Assembly (NCBI RefSeq): GCF_002727065.1
Contig: NZ_PDVP01000018.1
Location: forward strand, 38,739-102,738
DNA: 64,000 nucleotides
Origin: Zhengella mangrovi
Lineage (GTDB): Bacteria > Pseudomonadota > Alphaproteobacteria > Rhizobiales > Rhizobiaceae
Direction: 5' to 3'
Shown: positions 17,264 through 26,738 of the stretch, in pieces
Position numbering within the stretch: position 1 is the stretch's first letter
How the letters are laid out: every line of letters begins with the position of its first letter
The notes under the pieces: generated by a model
Seen by the model: only the letters and a program-made list of their open reading frames with translations
What the model was told of the DNA's origin: nothing
The model's database searches: none
Position numbers and translations under genes: made by a program

Positions 17264-17439
17264 GGCGAATCCCCAAAAGCCCAAGGTGAGTTTTGGCAAT
17301 TATTGGGCCGCCGCAAACGCAAAATGCGCTCATCCACAGAAAAAATAAAAAGGAATGAACAAGGATCGCGCGTGGACGGGCGAAAACGCAGGCCTGGCAG
17401 GGAACCCGGCGGCTCGACGAACGGCCGGGTGTTGTGCCG

Positions 17440-19044
17440 TCAGCCGGCGTTCTCGAAGCTGTTGGCGTAGGTTTCCCGCAGATCCCGTTTCAGCACCTTG
17501 CCGCTCGCATTCTTGGGCAGGCTCTCCGTGATGGCCACGTGCTTGGGCACCTTGAAGTGGGAGAGCTTCTCGCGGCAATGGGTGATGATCTCGGCCGCGC
17601 TGACAGTCTCGCCCGGCTTGGCGACGATGACCGCGGTCACGGCCTCGATCCAGGTCGGATGCGGAACCCCGAAGACGGCCACCTCGGAGACGGCCGGATG
17701 GTGGAAGATGGCTTCCTCGACCTCGCGGCTGGCAACGTTCTCGCCGCCCGTCTTGATCATGTCCTTCTTGCGGTCGACGACGTAGAGGTAGCCGTCCTCG
17801 TCCAGCCGCCCGAGGTCGCCGCTGTGGAACCAGCCGCCCTGGAAGGCTTCCGCGGTCTTCTCCGGGTTGTTGTAGTAGCCGAGGATGAGGTGCGGGCTGC
17901 GATGGACGATCTCGCCCACGTCGCCGACGGCCACGTCCCGGCCTTCGTCGTCCACCACGCGCGTTTCCACGTTCAGGGCAGGGCGGCCTGCCGAGCCGAG
18001 CTTGGTCAGCTGCTCCTCCGGGCGCAGCAGCGTGGCCAGCGGCGCCATTTCCGTCTGGCCGTAGAAGTTGAACAGCCGCATGTCCGGCAGCCGGCGCGAC
18101 AGTTCCTGGATGATGGCCGTCGGCATGATGGAGGCGCCGTAGTAGCCTGCCTTCAGGCTGGAAAGGTCGCGCCGGTCGAAATCCGGGTGGCGCAGCAGCG
18201 CGATCCAGACGGTGGGCGGACAGAACAGCTTGGTAATGCGCTCTTCCTCGATGGCGGCGAGCATGGCGGCCGGGTCGGCGCCCTCGTGCAGGATGCTCGT
18301 CGCCCCGACATAGAGGTCCGGCGTCAGGAAGCAGTCGAGCTGGGCGCAGTGGAACAGCGGCAGGCAATGCAACTCGATGGCATTGCCGTCCATTTCGCCG
18401 TCGACGATGCAGCTGATGTATTGCGCGTAGAGCGCGCCGCTCGTCAGCAGGGCACCTTTCGGGCGCGATTCCGTGCCGCTCGTGTACATCATCTGGATCG
18501 GGTCGTCGGCTGCCACGTCGACCCAGGGTTCGCTGGTGTCGGGATGGTCGAAGAGCGGCTCCACCGGGTCCCATCCCGGGCCGGTCGCGGCCCCGCCGTG
18601 ATGGATGACGAGCCGGTTGGAAATAGGCCGGCCGAGTTTCCCGATGGCCTCGTCCGCGATGGCGCAGAGCCCGTCCTCGGCGATCAGGCAAGAGGCGCCG
18701 GAGTGGTCCAGGATATAGGCCACGTCGTCGGCGTTGAGCATGAAATTGACCGGCGTCAGTACGGCACCGAGCCGTGCGACGGCGAAACGCAGCACCACGA
18801 AGGCGCGGTTGTTGTGCGAGAACAGCGCCACGCGGTCGCCCTTGGAGATGCCGCGTCCGGACAGGGCGTTTGCCGCCCGGTTCACCGTCTCGTCCAGCTC
18901 CCGGAAGCTTTCGCGCTTGCCGCGGAAGACCAGCGCGGTCTTGTCCGGAAAACGCAGCGCGCTGCGCCGCAGGAGGTCGCCCAGTTGCTGGCCCCGTGCC
19001 CGCCGGATCGCGCTTTCGAGCGTCGGGTCGTTTATGTCTGTCAT
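17440..19044 (-). CDS. Acyl-CoA synthetase (AMP-binding, class I adenylate-forming)
   Basis: 534 residues. The phosphate-binding P-loop-like motif is MMYTSGTESRPKGALL, the adenine-site motif is FNFYGQTEMAP, then HSGDLGRLDEDGYLYVVDRKKD and the catalytic-lysine region KNASGKVLKRDLRE near the C-terminus. The enzyme activates a carboxylic acid to its CoA thioester through an acyl-AMP. Similarity is to medium/long-chain fatty-acid or aryl-acid ligases; the substrate cannot be set. The ATG at 19044 is preferred over one five codons upstream because GGGAGGA lies correctly before it. It is followed by the LuxR-type gene after 176 bp and preceded by poxB on the same strand. Confidence 0.9.
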   Translation of the reverse strand: MTDINDPTLESAIRRARGQQLGDLLRRSALRFPDKTALVFRGKRESFRELDETVNRAANALSGRGISKGDRVALFSHNNRAFVVLRFAVARLGAVLTPVNFMLNADDVAYILDHSGASCLIAEDGLCAIADEAIGKLGRPISNRLVIHHGGAATGPGWDPVEPLFDHPDTSEPWVDVAADDPIQMMYTSGTESRPKGALLTSGALYAQYISCIVDGEMDGNAIELHCLPLFHCAQLDCFLTPDLYVGATSILHEGADPAAMLAAIEEERITKLFCPPTVWIALLRHPDFDRRDLSSLKAGYYGASIMPTAIIQELSRRLPDMRLFNFYGQTEMAPLATLLRPEEQLTKLGSAGRPALNVETRVVDDEGRDVAVGDVGEIVHRSPHLILGYYNNPEKTAEAFQGGWFHSGDLGRLDEDGYLYVVDRKKDMIKTGGENVASREVEEAIFHHPAVSEVAVFGVPHPTWIEAVTAVIVAKPGETVSAAEIITHCREKLSHFKVPKHVAITESLPKNASGKVLKRDLRETYANSFENAG

Positions 19045-19194
19045 GATGTCCTCCCGCACTGGCTGCTCCCCTTGGTGCCGCGTTTAGGCGTAACCGGGGT
19101 CGCGTTGATTTTTCGCGTGGGAGAATAGGAACACTCCGCCCGGTTTGTCACCTGCCCGTAACGGCAGGCGGCGCGGATGAAGAACCGGCCGCGA

Positions 19195-20910
19195 TCACTT
19201 GAGGAAATTGTCGCGCAGCAGGGCGACGACCTCCTTGCCGCGCCCGTCGAGGACGGCCTTGATGCCGAACAGGGCGGTTGAGGCGACCTGAGACGCCTCG
19301 ATCTTCGGCGGCATGACCAGTTCCATACGGTTGACGGCCACGCTGAGGAGGGCGGGCCCGTCGCTGTCCAGCCACCGCCGCATCGTGCTTTCCAGGTCGT
19401 CGGCGCGGTCGACATGCCAGCCGGCAAGACCGCAGGCCTCGGCGAGCTTCGGAAAGTCGGGGTTCGTCAGCGACGTGTAGGAATCCAGAAGTCCCTCGAC
19501 CCGCTGTTCCATTTCCACGAAACCGAGCGAGCCGTTGTCGAAGACGAGCACCTTCACGGCAAGGTCTTCCTGCCCGAGCGTCAGCAGGTCGCCCATCAGC
19601 ATGGAAAGCCCGCCGTCTCCGGCCATCGCGATAACCTGCCGCCCCGGGTAGGCGGCCGCCATGCCCATGGCCTGCGGAAAGGCGTTCGCCATCGTGCCGT
19701 GCAGCAGGCTGGTCAGGAAGCGCCGCTGGCCCCTGGCGGTCAGATGCCGCAGCAGCCATACCATCGGTGAGCCGCCATCGGCGGTGAACAGGGCATCCTC
19801 CGCCGCCAGCCGGTCCAGTGTCCGGGTCACGAATTGCGAATGGATGAGCCCGGCATCCGGTTCGTCCGCGCGACCCGCATAGGCCTCCCGGTCGCTCTCC
19901 CACTGGTCCAGCACTGCCTTGAGGTGCGCCTCGTCCTCGCGCGGCGTAAGAAGCGGCAGCAGGGCGTCGAGCGTGGGAGCGACGTCGCCGACGAGGCCGA
20001 GGCGCACCGGGGAGCGCCGCCCGATATGGGTGGCGTCCCGGTCGATCTGGATGACGTGCTTGCCCTCGGGATAATACTGCGTCCAGGCAAAATCCGTTCC
20101 CAGGCACAGCATGATATCGGCCTTGTCCACGGCTTCGGCGCCGGCGCGGTTGCCGAGAATGCCGGTCATGCCGGCATTGAAGGGGTTGTCCGGTTCGATG
20201 AATTCCTTGGCCCGGCTGGAATGGACCACCGGCGCCTTCAGCCGGTCCGCGAGCGCCACGACCTGGTCATGCGCCAGGCGCGCGCCGATGCCGGCATAGA
20301 TGGTCACCGCCCCGGCCTCGTTCAGGATGCCTGCCAACTGGTCGAGTTCCGTGTCGGAAGGCCGGATGACCGGATCGGGCCGGTGCACCGCCCAGGCCAG
20401 CGTGTCGTCGGTTGTCTCGGTGAACATGTCGCCGTTGACGATGACCACCGCGACGCCGCCCTTGGTCAGCGCCGCCTGGGCGGCCATGGCCGTGATGCGC
20501 CGCGCCTGGTCGGGGTGGGCGATGGTCTCGCAGAACACGCTGCACTGGTCGTAGATGCGCGCCTGGTCCACCTCCTGCGGAAAGTCGAGGCCGCTCTCCG
20601 TCCGTGCCACGTTCGAGGCGATCAGCACGACGGGCGCGCCGTCCCGGTGGCTCTCGAACATGCCATTGACGAAATGCAGGCTTCCCGGGCCGCAGGTGCC
20701 GGCACAGACCGCCAGTTCGCCGGTCATGTAGGCTTCGCCACCCGCCGCCAGACCGCCGGCTTCCTCGTGGCGCACGTGGATCCAGCGGAGGTCGGATTGC
20801 CGGACCGCATCGGTGAAGTGGTTGATGGTGTCACCGACGATGCCCCAGCAGCGCTGCGCGCCCGCGTCGATCAGTGTCTCGACGATGATGTCAGCGACGT
20901 TTCTGCTCAT
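19195..20910 (-). CDS. poxB: Pyruvate dehydrogenase (quinone)/pyruvate oxidase, ThDP-dependent
   Basis: 571 residues, within one residue of E. coli PoxB. It has the ThDP PYR domain from MSRNVADIIVETLIDAG with the catalytic Glu in RHEEAGG, a central FAD-binding domain, and the PP domain with the metal/ThDP motif AGDGGLSM. The C-terminal GRGKEVVALLRDNFLK resembles the lipid-activated amphipathic tail of PoxB. It should decarboxylate pyruvate to acetate and pass electrons to ubiquinone at the membrane. The ATG at 20910 is set by GGGGAGA just upstream. The 287-bp spacer up to the tRNA holds no other gene that I can support. Confidence 0.9.
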   Translation of the reverse strand: MSRNVADIIVETLIDAGAQRCWGIVGDTINHFTDAVRQSDLRWIHVRHEEAGGLAAGGEAYMTGELAVCAGTCGPGSLHFVNGMFESHRDGAPVVLIASNVARTESGLDFPQEVDQARIYDQCSVFCETIAHPDQARRITAMAAQAALTKGGVAVVIVNGDMFTETTDDTLAWAVHRPDPVIRPSDTELDQLAGILNEAGAVTIYAGIGARLAHDQVVALADRLKAPVVHSSRAKEFIEPDNPFNAGMTGILGNRAGAEAVDKADIMLCLGTDFAWTQYYPEGKHVIQIDRDATHIGRRSPVRLGLVGDVAPTLDALLPLLTPREDEAHLKAVLDQWESDREAYAGRADEPDAGLIHSQFVTRTLDRLAAEDALFTADGGSPMVWLLRHLTARGQRRFLTSLLHGTMANAFPQAMGMAAAYPGRQVIAMAGDGGLSMLMGDLLTLGQEDLAVKVLVFDNGSLGFVEMEQRVEGLLDSYTSLTNPDFPKLAEACGLAGWHVDRADDLESTMRRWLDSDGPALLSVAVNRMELVMPPKIEASQVASTALFGIKAVLDGRGKEVVALLRDNFLK

Positions 20911-21197
20911 GCCGTCTCCCCGAATGCTGTCCGGGGCGGTGGATGATCGGCAAGCCGCGAATGAGGCTTTGCCGGGTTTGCGCGACCACGCTCCGCCCGA
21001 TGGACAACGCCGCGGCCGCGGCATTCGTTCCCGTATGGCGCGAGGCGGATGGAGAAACGGGGGAGAGGGCACCGCCGCGAAAGAACGGATCCACGCCGGC
21101 GCGGTGATTCACCGGACAATTTCCGAAGGTGGTTTTGTCGGGAAATCGGGACCGGGCGGCCGTCTGGCCAAAAATCACCCCAAGTCCTTGATCTGGC

Positions 21198-21274
21198 TGG
21201 TCGGAGTGGCAGGATTTGAACCTGCGACCCCCTCGTCCCGAACGAGGTGCGCTACCAGGCTGCGCTACACTCCG
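21198..21274 (-). tRNA. trnP-CGG: tRNA-Pro (anticodon CGG)
   Basis: Read on the minus strand, the 77-nt sequence folds as a complete cloverleaf. The 7-bp acceptor stem pairs CGGAGTG with CACTCCG, the D-arm is GCGCAGCCTGGTAGCGC, and the anticodon stem CCTCG/CGAGG encloses the loop TTCGGGA with anticodon CGG. The T-arm contains GGTTCAAATCC, and an encoded CCA ends the molecule. It reads the proline codon CCG, abundant in this genome. Confidence 0.97.
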
Positions 21275-21468
21275 CGAACCAGTCGGGCGGTTCTATAACC
21301 GTAGCACCGTCATCCTGCAAGCGCCCCGCGGGAGAATTTTGCAGAAAATCGGCGGGCCGCTGCAGGCGTTGCGGAAGGGCCGGAACGGATTGTTTCCCGC
21401 CGCCTTAATCGGACATAAGTCTTTTGCGATGAAAGTGGCGCCACCCATTCATCGATACGGACCCGTCC

Positions 21469-22986
21469 ATGCAGAAGCCCGTGCCCGCGGCCAAGCCGAA
21501 CACCTTCACCTTCGAGACCGTTCCGCTCGTCAAGCCGACCGGTTTCCGCGAGTACGATGCCCGTTGGTGGTTCGGCCATCCGGCATCCGAAAAGGCGCCC
21601 GAACTCAATCTCATGGGCGTGCAGGCGCTCGGGATGGGCCTCGGAACGCTGATCCGGCGTCTCGGCGCCGGTCCGGACATCGTCACCGGGCACGATTTCC
21701 GCTCCTATTCCATGGCCATCAAGCTGGCGCTCGTCCAGGGGATGATGGCCGCCGGCGCCAGGGTGCGCGACATTGGCCTGGCGCTGTCGCCCATGGCCTA
21801 TTTCGCCCAGTTCGCTCTCGACGTGCCCTCGGTCGCCATGGTGACCGCCTCGCACAACGACAATGGCTGGACCGGCGTGAAGATGGGCTGCCAGCGTCCG
21901 CTGACCTTCGGACCCGACGAGATGGGCCGGCTGCGCGATATCGTGCTGTCGGGCGATTTCGACCTCGCCGGCGGGGGAACCTATGAATTCGTTCCCGGTT
22001 TCCGCGAGCGCTACCTGGCGGACCTCGCCGGCTCCATGCGCCTGAAGCGCCGGCTCAAGGTCGTCGCCGCCTGCGGCAACGGCACCGCCGGCGCCTTTGC
22101 CCCGGACCTGCTCGAGCGCATTGGCTGCGAGGTCATCCCGCTCGACTGCGATCTCGACTACACCTTCCCGCGCTACAACCCGAACCCGGAAGACATGGAG
22201 ATGCTCCATGCCATCCGCGACGCCGTGCTGATGCACAAGGCCGACGTCGGGCTCGGCTTCGACGGGGATGGCGACCGCTGCGGCGTGGTCGACAACGAGG
22301 GCAACGAGATCTTCGCCGACAAGGTCGGCGTCATGCTGGCCCGCGACATGTCGGCCGAGCGCCCCGGTGCGCAATTCGTTGTCGATGTGAAGTCGACCGG
22401 GCTCTACAAGACAGATCCGGTGCTCGCCGCCAATGGCGCGAAGACGGACTACTGGAAAACCGGGCATTCCTACATCAAGCGGCGGGTGGCCGAGCTCGGC
22501 GCCGCGGCGGGTTTCGAGAAGTCGGGTCATTTCTTCTTCAACACGCCGTATGGCCGCGGCTACGACGACGGGCTGGTGACGGCGCTCGCCGTCTGCCGCA
22601 TGCTGGAACGCAACCCGGCGCGGTCGATGGCCGATCTCTACCGTGATCTCCCGCTCACGTTCGGCTCGCCGACCATGTCGCCCCATTGCGACGACGAGGA
22701 GAAATACGCCGTGGTCGAGCGGGTGACGGACCGGTTCGTGGCCATGAAGCGCGCCGGCCAGACCGTTGCCGGTGAACGGATCGAGACCCTCGTGACGGTC
22801 AACGGGGTGCGGGTCGGCCTGTCCGACGGCAGCTGGGGCCTCGTTCGCGCGTCCTCCAACAAGCCGGAACTGGTGGTCGTCGTCGAAAGCCCGGTATCGG
22901 AGGACCGCAAGCGCGCGGTTTTCGAGGCCGTCGATGCGATTTTGCGGGAAAACCCGCAAGTCGGTGCCTATAACCAGACCATCTGA
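21469..22986 (+). CDS. Phosphomannomutase/phosphoglucomutase
   Basis: 505 residues of the alpha-D-phosphohexomutase superfamily. The phosphoserine loop is TASHND (Ser128), the metal site is DGDGDR (Asp265, 267, 269), the sugar-specificity loop is EKSGHFFF and the phosphate-binding loop is RASSNKPEL, all in the expected order. It interconverts hexose 6-phosphate and 1-phosphate, most likely mannose given the guanylyltransferase gene 22 bp downstream. Together they would supply GDP-mannose for surface glycans. It resembles AlgC/ManB and rhizobial NoeK, but sequence alone does not separate mannose from glucose specificity. The protein is somewhat longer than the usual 455-470 residues, mainly through an N-terminal extension. 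Confidence 0.92.
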   Translation: MQKPVPAAKPNTFTFETVPLVKPTGFREYDARWWFGHPASEKAPELNLMGVQALGMGLGTLIRRLGAGPDIVTGHDFRSYSMAIKLALVQGMMAAGARVRDIGLALSPMAYFAQFALDVPSVAMVTASHNDNGWTGVKMGCQRPLTFGPDEMGRLRDIVLSGDFDLAGGGTYEFVPGFRERYLADLAGSMRLKRRLKVVAACGNGTAGAFAPDLLERIGCEVIPLDCDLDYTFPRYNPNPEDMEMLHAIRDAVLMHKADVGLGFDGDGDRCGVVDNEGNEIFADKVGVMLARDMSAERPGAQFVVDVKSTGLYKTDPVLAANGAKTDYWKTGHSYIKRRVAELGAAAGFEKSGHFFFNTPYGRGYDDGLVTALAVCRMLERNPARSMADLYRDLPLTFGSPTMSPHCDDEEKYAVVERVTDRFVAMKRAGQTVAGERIETLVTVNGVRVGLSDGSWGLVRASSNKPELVVVVESPVSEDRKRAVFEAVDAILRENPQVGAYNQTI

Positions 22987-23008
22987 AGACGGGGCAGGGG
23001 AAGTCCGC

Positions 23009-25249
23009 ATGAGCGCCAGGATCGTCAGTTTCGTGATGAGCGGAGGCGTCGGTTCGCGCCTCTGGCCGCTGTCGCGGGAAGACAACCCGAAACAGTTTCA
23101 CGATCTCTCGGGCGGCGGCTCGATGATTCTCCAGACGGTGCGCCGCATGGCCGGCCGCACCGCGGGCGAAAGCCCGGTCTGCATCATCGCCACCGAGCGC
23201 CACGCCGGGCGCGTGAACGCCGAACTGGCTGGCCAGGACCTCAAGGGCGGCCGCGCGCTCTACGAGCCGATGGGGCGCAACACGGCCGCCGCCGTGGCGC
23301 TCGCAGCCCAGGTCACGCTGCGTGATTTCGGCGACGATCTCGTCCTCGTCGTGCCATCCGACCACGTGATTTCCACCGATGCGGATTTCTGGGCCACCGT
23401 CGAGGATGGCGTGGAGGCCGCGCGCGCCGGCCGCGTCGTGGTCTTCGGCGTGCGTCCGAGCCATCCCGAGACCGGCTATGGCTACATCGAGGCCGGGGCG
23501 GAAACCGGCGCTCCGGTGCGCGATGTCGCCCGATTCGTCGAGAAGCCCGACCTGGCGACGGCGCAGGCCTACCTGGACGCGGGCAATTTCTACTGGAACG
23601 CCGGCATTTTCCTGTTTCGCGCCTCGGCCATGCAGACGGCCTTCGAACGGCTCGAACCCGGCATCTGGTCCGGTGTCGCCACTGCCCTTGGAAGGGCCCG
23701 CGAGGAGGTCGCCGGCACCTTCCTGCACGAAGACGACTACATGGCGGTGCGGTCCGATTCCATCGACTATGCCATCATGGAAAAGCTTGGCGACATCGCC
23801 ATGGTCGAGGCCAGGTTCCGCTGGAACGATCTCGGCTCCTGGCAGTCGCTCCTCGACGTGTCGGAGGCCGATCCGGCCGGCAATGTCATCATCGGCGACG
23901 TGGTCGCCATCGATTGCCGGGATTGCTACCTGCGCTCCAGCGGCCGCCTGCTGTCGGTCATCGGCCTGAAGGACGTGGCCGTCGTCGCCACCGCCGACGC
24001 CACCTTCGTCGCGCCCGTCAGCGAGAGCCAGAACGTCAAGAAGGTCGTTCAACAGCTTGAAAAGACAGGGCGGCTCGAAACGCGCTACACCCCCAGCCAC
24101 GACCGCGTGATCGAGGCCGGCGCCTTTGTCAACCGGGTCCGCCACTGGCTGTTCGAGGAAACCCTGCCGCTCTGGTCCACCGCCGGCGTCGACCCGGTCC
24201 ATGGCGGCTTTCACGAGACGCTGGGCTTCGATGGCCAGCCGCGCCTGAAACCCAAGCGGATGCGCACCATGGCGCGCCAGGTCTATGCCTTCTCCGTCGC
24301 CAAGGCGCACGGCTGGGATGGACCGGCCGACGACCTGATCGCCCACGGCATCGATTTCATGGCGGGCAAGGGGCGCACCGCGCGCGGCGGTTGGGTGCGC
24401 ACGTTCAATCCCGATGGCTCGGTGCTCGATCCGGTCGAGGACACCTATGACCATGCCTTCGTGCTGCTCGCACTGGCCCATGCGCACCGGGCCGGGCACG
24501 CCGACGCGCTTGCGCTGGGCCTGGAGACCTTCGATTTCCTCGACGAGCACCTCGAGGATGCCAACCTGCGTGGCTACCTGGAAACCTCGGACGGTGAGAA
24601 CCTGCGCCGGTCCAACCCGCACATGCACCTGCTGGAAGCCTTCCTGGCCTGGTACCACGCCACCGGCGAGCGGACGTACCTGCGCCGCGCCGCACGCATC
24701 GTCGACCTGTTCCGCCACTCGCTGTTCGATGCGGACACCTGGACGCTGGGCGAATTCTTCGACGGCGACTGGAAGCCCGAAGCCGGCGAGCGCGGCCAGT
24801 GGACCGAACCTGGCCACCACTTCGAATGGGCTTCGCTGCTGACCGATTTCGCCAATGCCACCGGGCAGGGCGATCTCGTCCCCTATGCGCGCAAGCTTTA
24901 CGCCTCGGCTGTCGCCAACGGCCTGAACCGCGCCACGGGCCTTGCCTACAACGCAGTCTCGCGCGCCGGGGTGCCGCTCGATCGGCTGTCCCGCTCCTGG
25001 CCGCAGACCGAGGCGATCAAGGCCGCCATCGCGCTTGACGGCGAGGGCGGTGGACCGGACATGAAGCCGGAAATTGAATCCCGCGTCGCGCGCCTGTTCC
25101 GCTGGCATGTCGACCCGGCCCCGCGCGGCCTGTGGATCGACCTGATCGACGAGAACGGGGCGGCCAGGGCCGGCGACGTGCCGGCCTCCATTTTCTACCA
25201 CCTGGTCTGCGCGCTCACCCGCTACCTGGAGGTCCAGCCAAGGCCTTGA
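23009..25249 (+). CDS. Mannose-1-phosphate guanylyltransferase fused to AGE-family epimerase/isomerase
   Basis: 746 residues in two parts. Residues 1 to about 350 are a GDP-mannose pyrophosphorylase, with the nucleotide-binding motif GGVGSRLWPLSRE near 12-24, PSDHVI near 114, the FVEKP motif and FRWNDLGSW. From about 365 to the end is an (alpha/alpha)6-barrel of the N-acylglucosamine 2-epimerase/mannose isomerase type, with GGFHETL near 400, NPHMHLLEAF near 536, GHHFEWA near 602 and WPQTEAIKA. Most ManC/AlgA enzymes instead carry a cupin-type phosphomannose isomerase at the C-terminus. Here the AGE domain probably supplies mannose 6-phosphate. GGGGAAG precedes the ATG. The upstream mutase completes the route to GDP-mannose. 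Confidence 0.9.
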   Translation: MSARIVSFVMSGGVGSRLWPLSREDNPKQFHDLSGGGSMILQTVRRMAGRTAGESPVCIIATERHAGRVNAELAGQDLKGGRALYEPMGRNTAAAVALAAQVTLRDFGDDLVLVVPSDHVISTDADFWATVEDGVEAARAGRVVVFGVRPSHPETGYGYIEAGAETGAPVRDVARFVEKPDLATAQAYLDAGNFYWNAGIFLFRASAMQTAFERLEPGIWSGVATALGRAREEVAGTFLHEDDYMAVRSDSIDYAIMEKLGDIAMVEARFRWNDLGSWQSLLDVSEADPAGNVIIGDVVAIDCRDCYLRSSGRLLSVIGLKDVAVVATADATFVAPVSESQNVKKVVQQLEKTGRLETRYTPSHDRVIEAGAFVNRVRHWLFEETLPLWSTAGVDPVHGGFHETLGFDGQPRLKPKRMRTMARQVYAFSVAKAHGWDGPADDLIAHGIDFMAGKGRTARGGWVRTFNPDGSVLDPVEDTYDHAFVLLALAHAHRAGHADALALGLETFDFLDEHLEDANLRGYLETSDGENLRRSNPHMHLLEAFLAWYHATGERTYLRRAARIVDLFRHSLFDADTWTLGEFFDGDWKPEAGERGQWTEPGHHFEWASLLTDFANATGQGDLVPYARKLYASAVANGLNRATGLAYNAVSRAGVPLDRLSRSWPQTEAIKAAIALDGEGGGPDMKPEIESRVARLFRWHVDPAPRGLWIDLIDENGAARAGDVPASIFYHLVCALTRYLEVQPRP

Positions 25250-25259
25250 CCGCCGCTCG

Positions 25260-26723
25260 TCAATACGGGCTGTCGACCGGTCCGTCGGCCACGTAGACGC
25301 TTTTCACCTGGCTCCAGGCGGCCAGCGCCTCGATTCCGTTCTCGCGTCCCATGCCCGATTGCTTCACGCCGCCGAAGGGCATCTCGACCGGGGTCAGGTT
25401 GTAGGCATTGATCCAGCAGGTCCCGGCCTGCAGTTGATGCACCACACGCCTTGCGCGCTCGATATCGGCCGAGAACACGCCGGCCGCCAGTCCGAACGGC
25501 GTTCCGTTGGCCCGGTCAATGACCTCGTCCTCGTCGCGGAAGGAAAGGACGGCCATGACAGGACCGAAGATCTCCTCCCGGGCGATCGTCATGCCGTCGC
25601 TGACATCGGTGAATACGGTCGGCTCGATGAAATGACCGCCCTCGAGGCCCTGGAGGCGGGGGCTCTTGCCGCCACAGGCCAGCGTTGCGCCTTCCGCTTC
25701 GCCGGTCCTGATATAGCCCGTCACCTTGTCGTACTGGGCTGCCGAAACCATCGGACCCATTTCGGTCGCCTCGTCCATAGGATCGCCCATGCGAATCGCT
25801 CGCGTGCGCTCGACAAGGCGCTCGATGAAGCGGTCGTGGATCGACTCGTGCACGAAAACCCGCGTGCCGTTCGAGCAAATCTGGCCGGTGGAATAGAAAT
25901 TGCCCAGCATGGCGCCGCCGATGGCGCTCTCGATATCGGCATCCTCGAACACGATCAGCGGCGACTTGCCGCCAAGCTCCATCGTCGCTGGCTTCATCAG
26001 GCCGCCGGCGGTGGAAAGCACCTTTTTTCCCGTCGGCACCGACCCCGTCAGCGAGATCTTGGCCACGACCGGGTGTTCCACCAGCTTGGCCGCCACGTCG
26101 CCATGCCCCTGAACCACGTTGAACAGGCCGGCGGGCAGGCCTGCCTCGGCGTAGATCTCCGCCAGCTTCAGTGCCGACAGCGGCGTGACCTCCGACGGCT
26201 TGAAAATCATCGCGTTGCCCATGGCCAGCGCCGGGGCCGATTTCCAGCACGCGATCTGGATCGGGTAATTCCAGGCCCCGATGCCGAGCGTCACGCCGAA
26301 GGGTTCCGGGCGGGTGTAGGCATGGGGTCCGCCGAGGTCGATGTGCCGGCCGGTGTAGTCGGCCACCACGCGGCCCATGTAGTCGAGGCAGTCGGCGCCG
26401 GAGGCCGCGTCGGCCACCAGCGTCTCCTGGATCGCCTTGCCGGTATCCAGCGTCTCCAGTTCGGAAAGCGCACGATTGCGTTCCCGCAGCAGGGCCGCTG
26501 CCCGCCGCAGCACGGCGCCGCGTTCCTCTGCCGGCCGCGCGGCCCAGGCCGCCTGCGCCGCCCCAGCGCTCCTGACGGCTGCCTCGATGACGGCATCTGT
26601 CGCACCGTGCAGCCGTGCGATCACTTCGCCGGTCGCCGGGTACTGGCTCTCCAGCAGGGGGCCGGAGGTGTCCTCGAACGGCTTGCCGTCGATGAAATGG
26701 GAGGCGGCGGGTTGTGCGCGCAT
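25260..26723 (-). CDS. betB: Betaine aldehyde dehydrogenase
   Basis: 487 residues of the NAD(P)-dependent aldehyde dehydrogenase superfamily, matching the BetB length. The catalytic Cys283 is in [11 protein letters not shown], the general base Glu249 in MELGGKS, and the cofactor site includes [16 protein letters not shown] and [10 protein letters not shown]. It oxidises betaine aldehyde to glycine betaine, an osmoprotectant. It is the last gene of betC-betA-betB, 15 bp after betA, so cotranscription is likely. It ends 10 bp from the convergent guanylyltransferase fusion gene. Confidence 0.94.
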   Translation of the reverse strand: MRAQPAASHFIDGKPFEDTSGPLLESQYPATGEVIARLHGATDAVIEAAVRSAGAAQAAWAARPAEERGAVLRRAAALLRERNRALSELETLDTGKAIQETLVADAASGADCLDYMGRVVADYTGRHIDLGGPHAYTRPEPFGVTLGIGAWNYPIQIACWKSAPALAMGNAMIFKPSEVTPLSALKLAEIYAEAGLPAGLFNVVQGHGDVAAKLVEHPVVAKISLTGSVPTGKKVLSTAGGLMKPATMELGGKSPLIVFEDADIESAIGGAMLGNFYSTGQICSNGTRVFVHESIHDRFIERLVERTRAIRMGDPMDEATEMGPMVSAAQYDKVTGYIRTGEAEGATLACGGKSPRLQGLEGGHFIEPTVFTDVSDGMTIAREEIFGPVMAVLSFRDEDEVIDRANGTPFGLAAGVFSADIERARRVVHQLQAGTCWINAYNLTPVEMPFGGVKQSGMGRENGIEALAAWSQVKSVYVADGPVDSPY

Positions 26724-26738
26724 GGTTCCTTCTCTTGT

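Noticed and set aside
20911..21197. Small gene upstream of poxB
   Set aside because: Open frames here lack ribosome-binding sites and recognisable sequence, so the stretch is treated as promoter region.
21198..21274. tRNA-Pro as an integration site
   Set aside because: No repeat of its 3' end and no integrase or phage gene are seen in the flanks.
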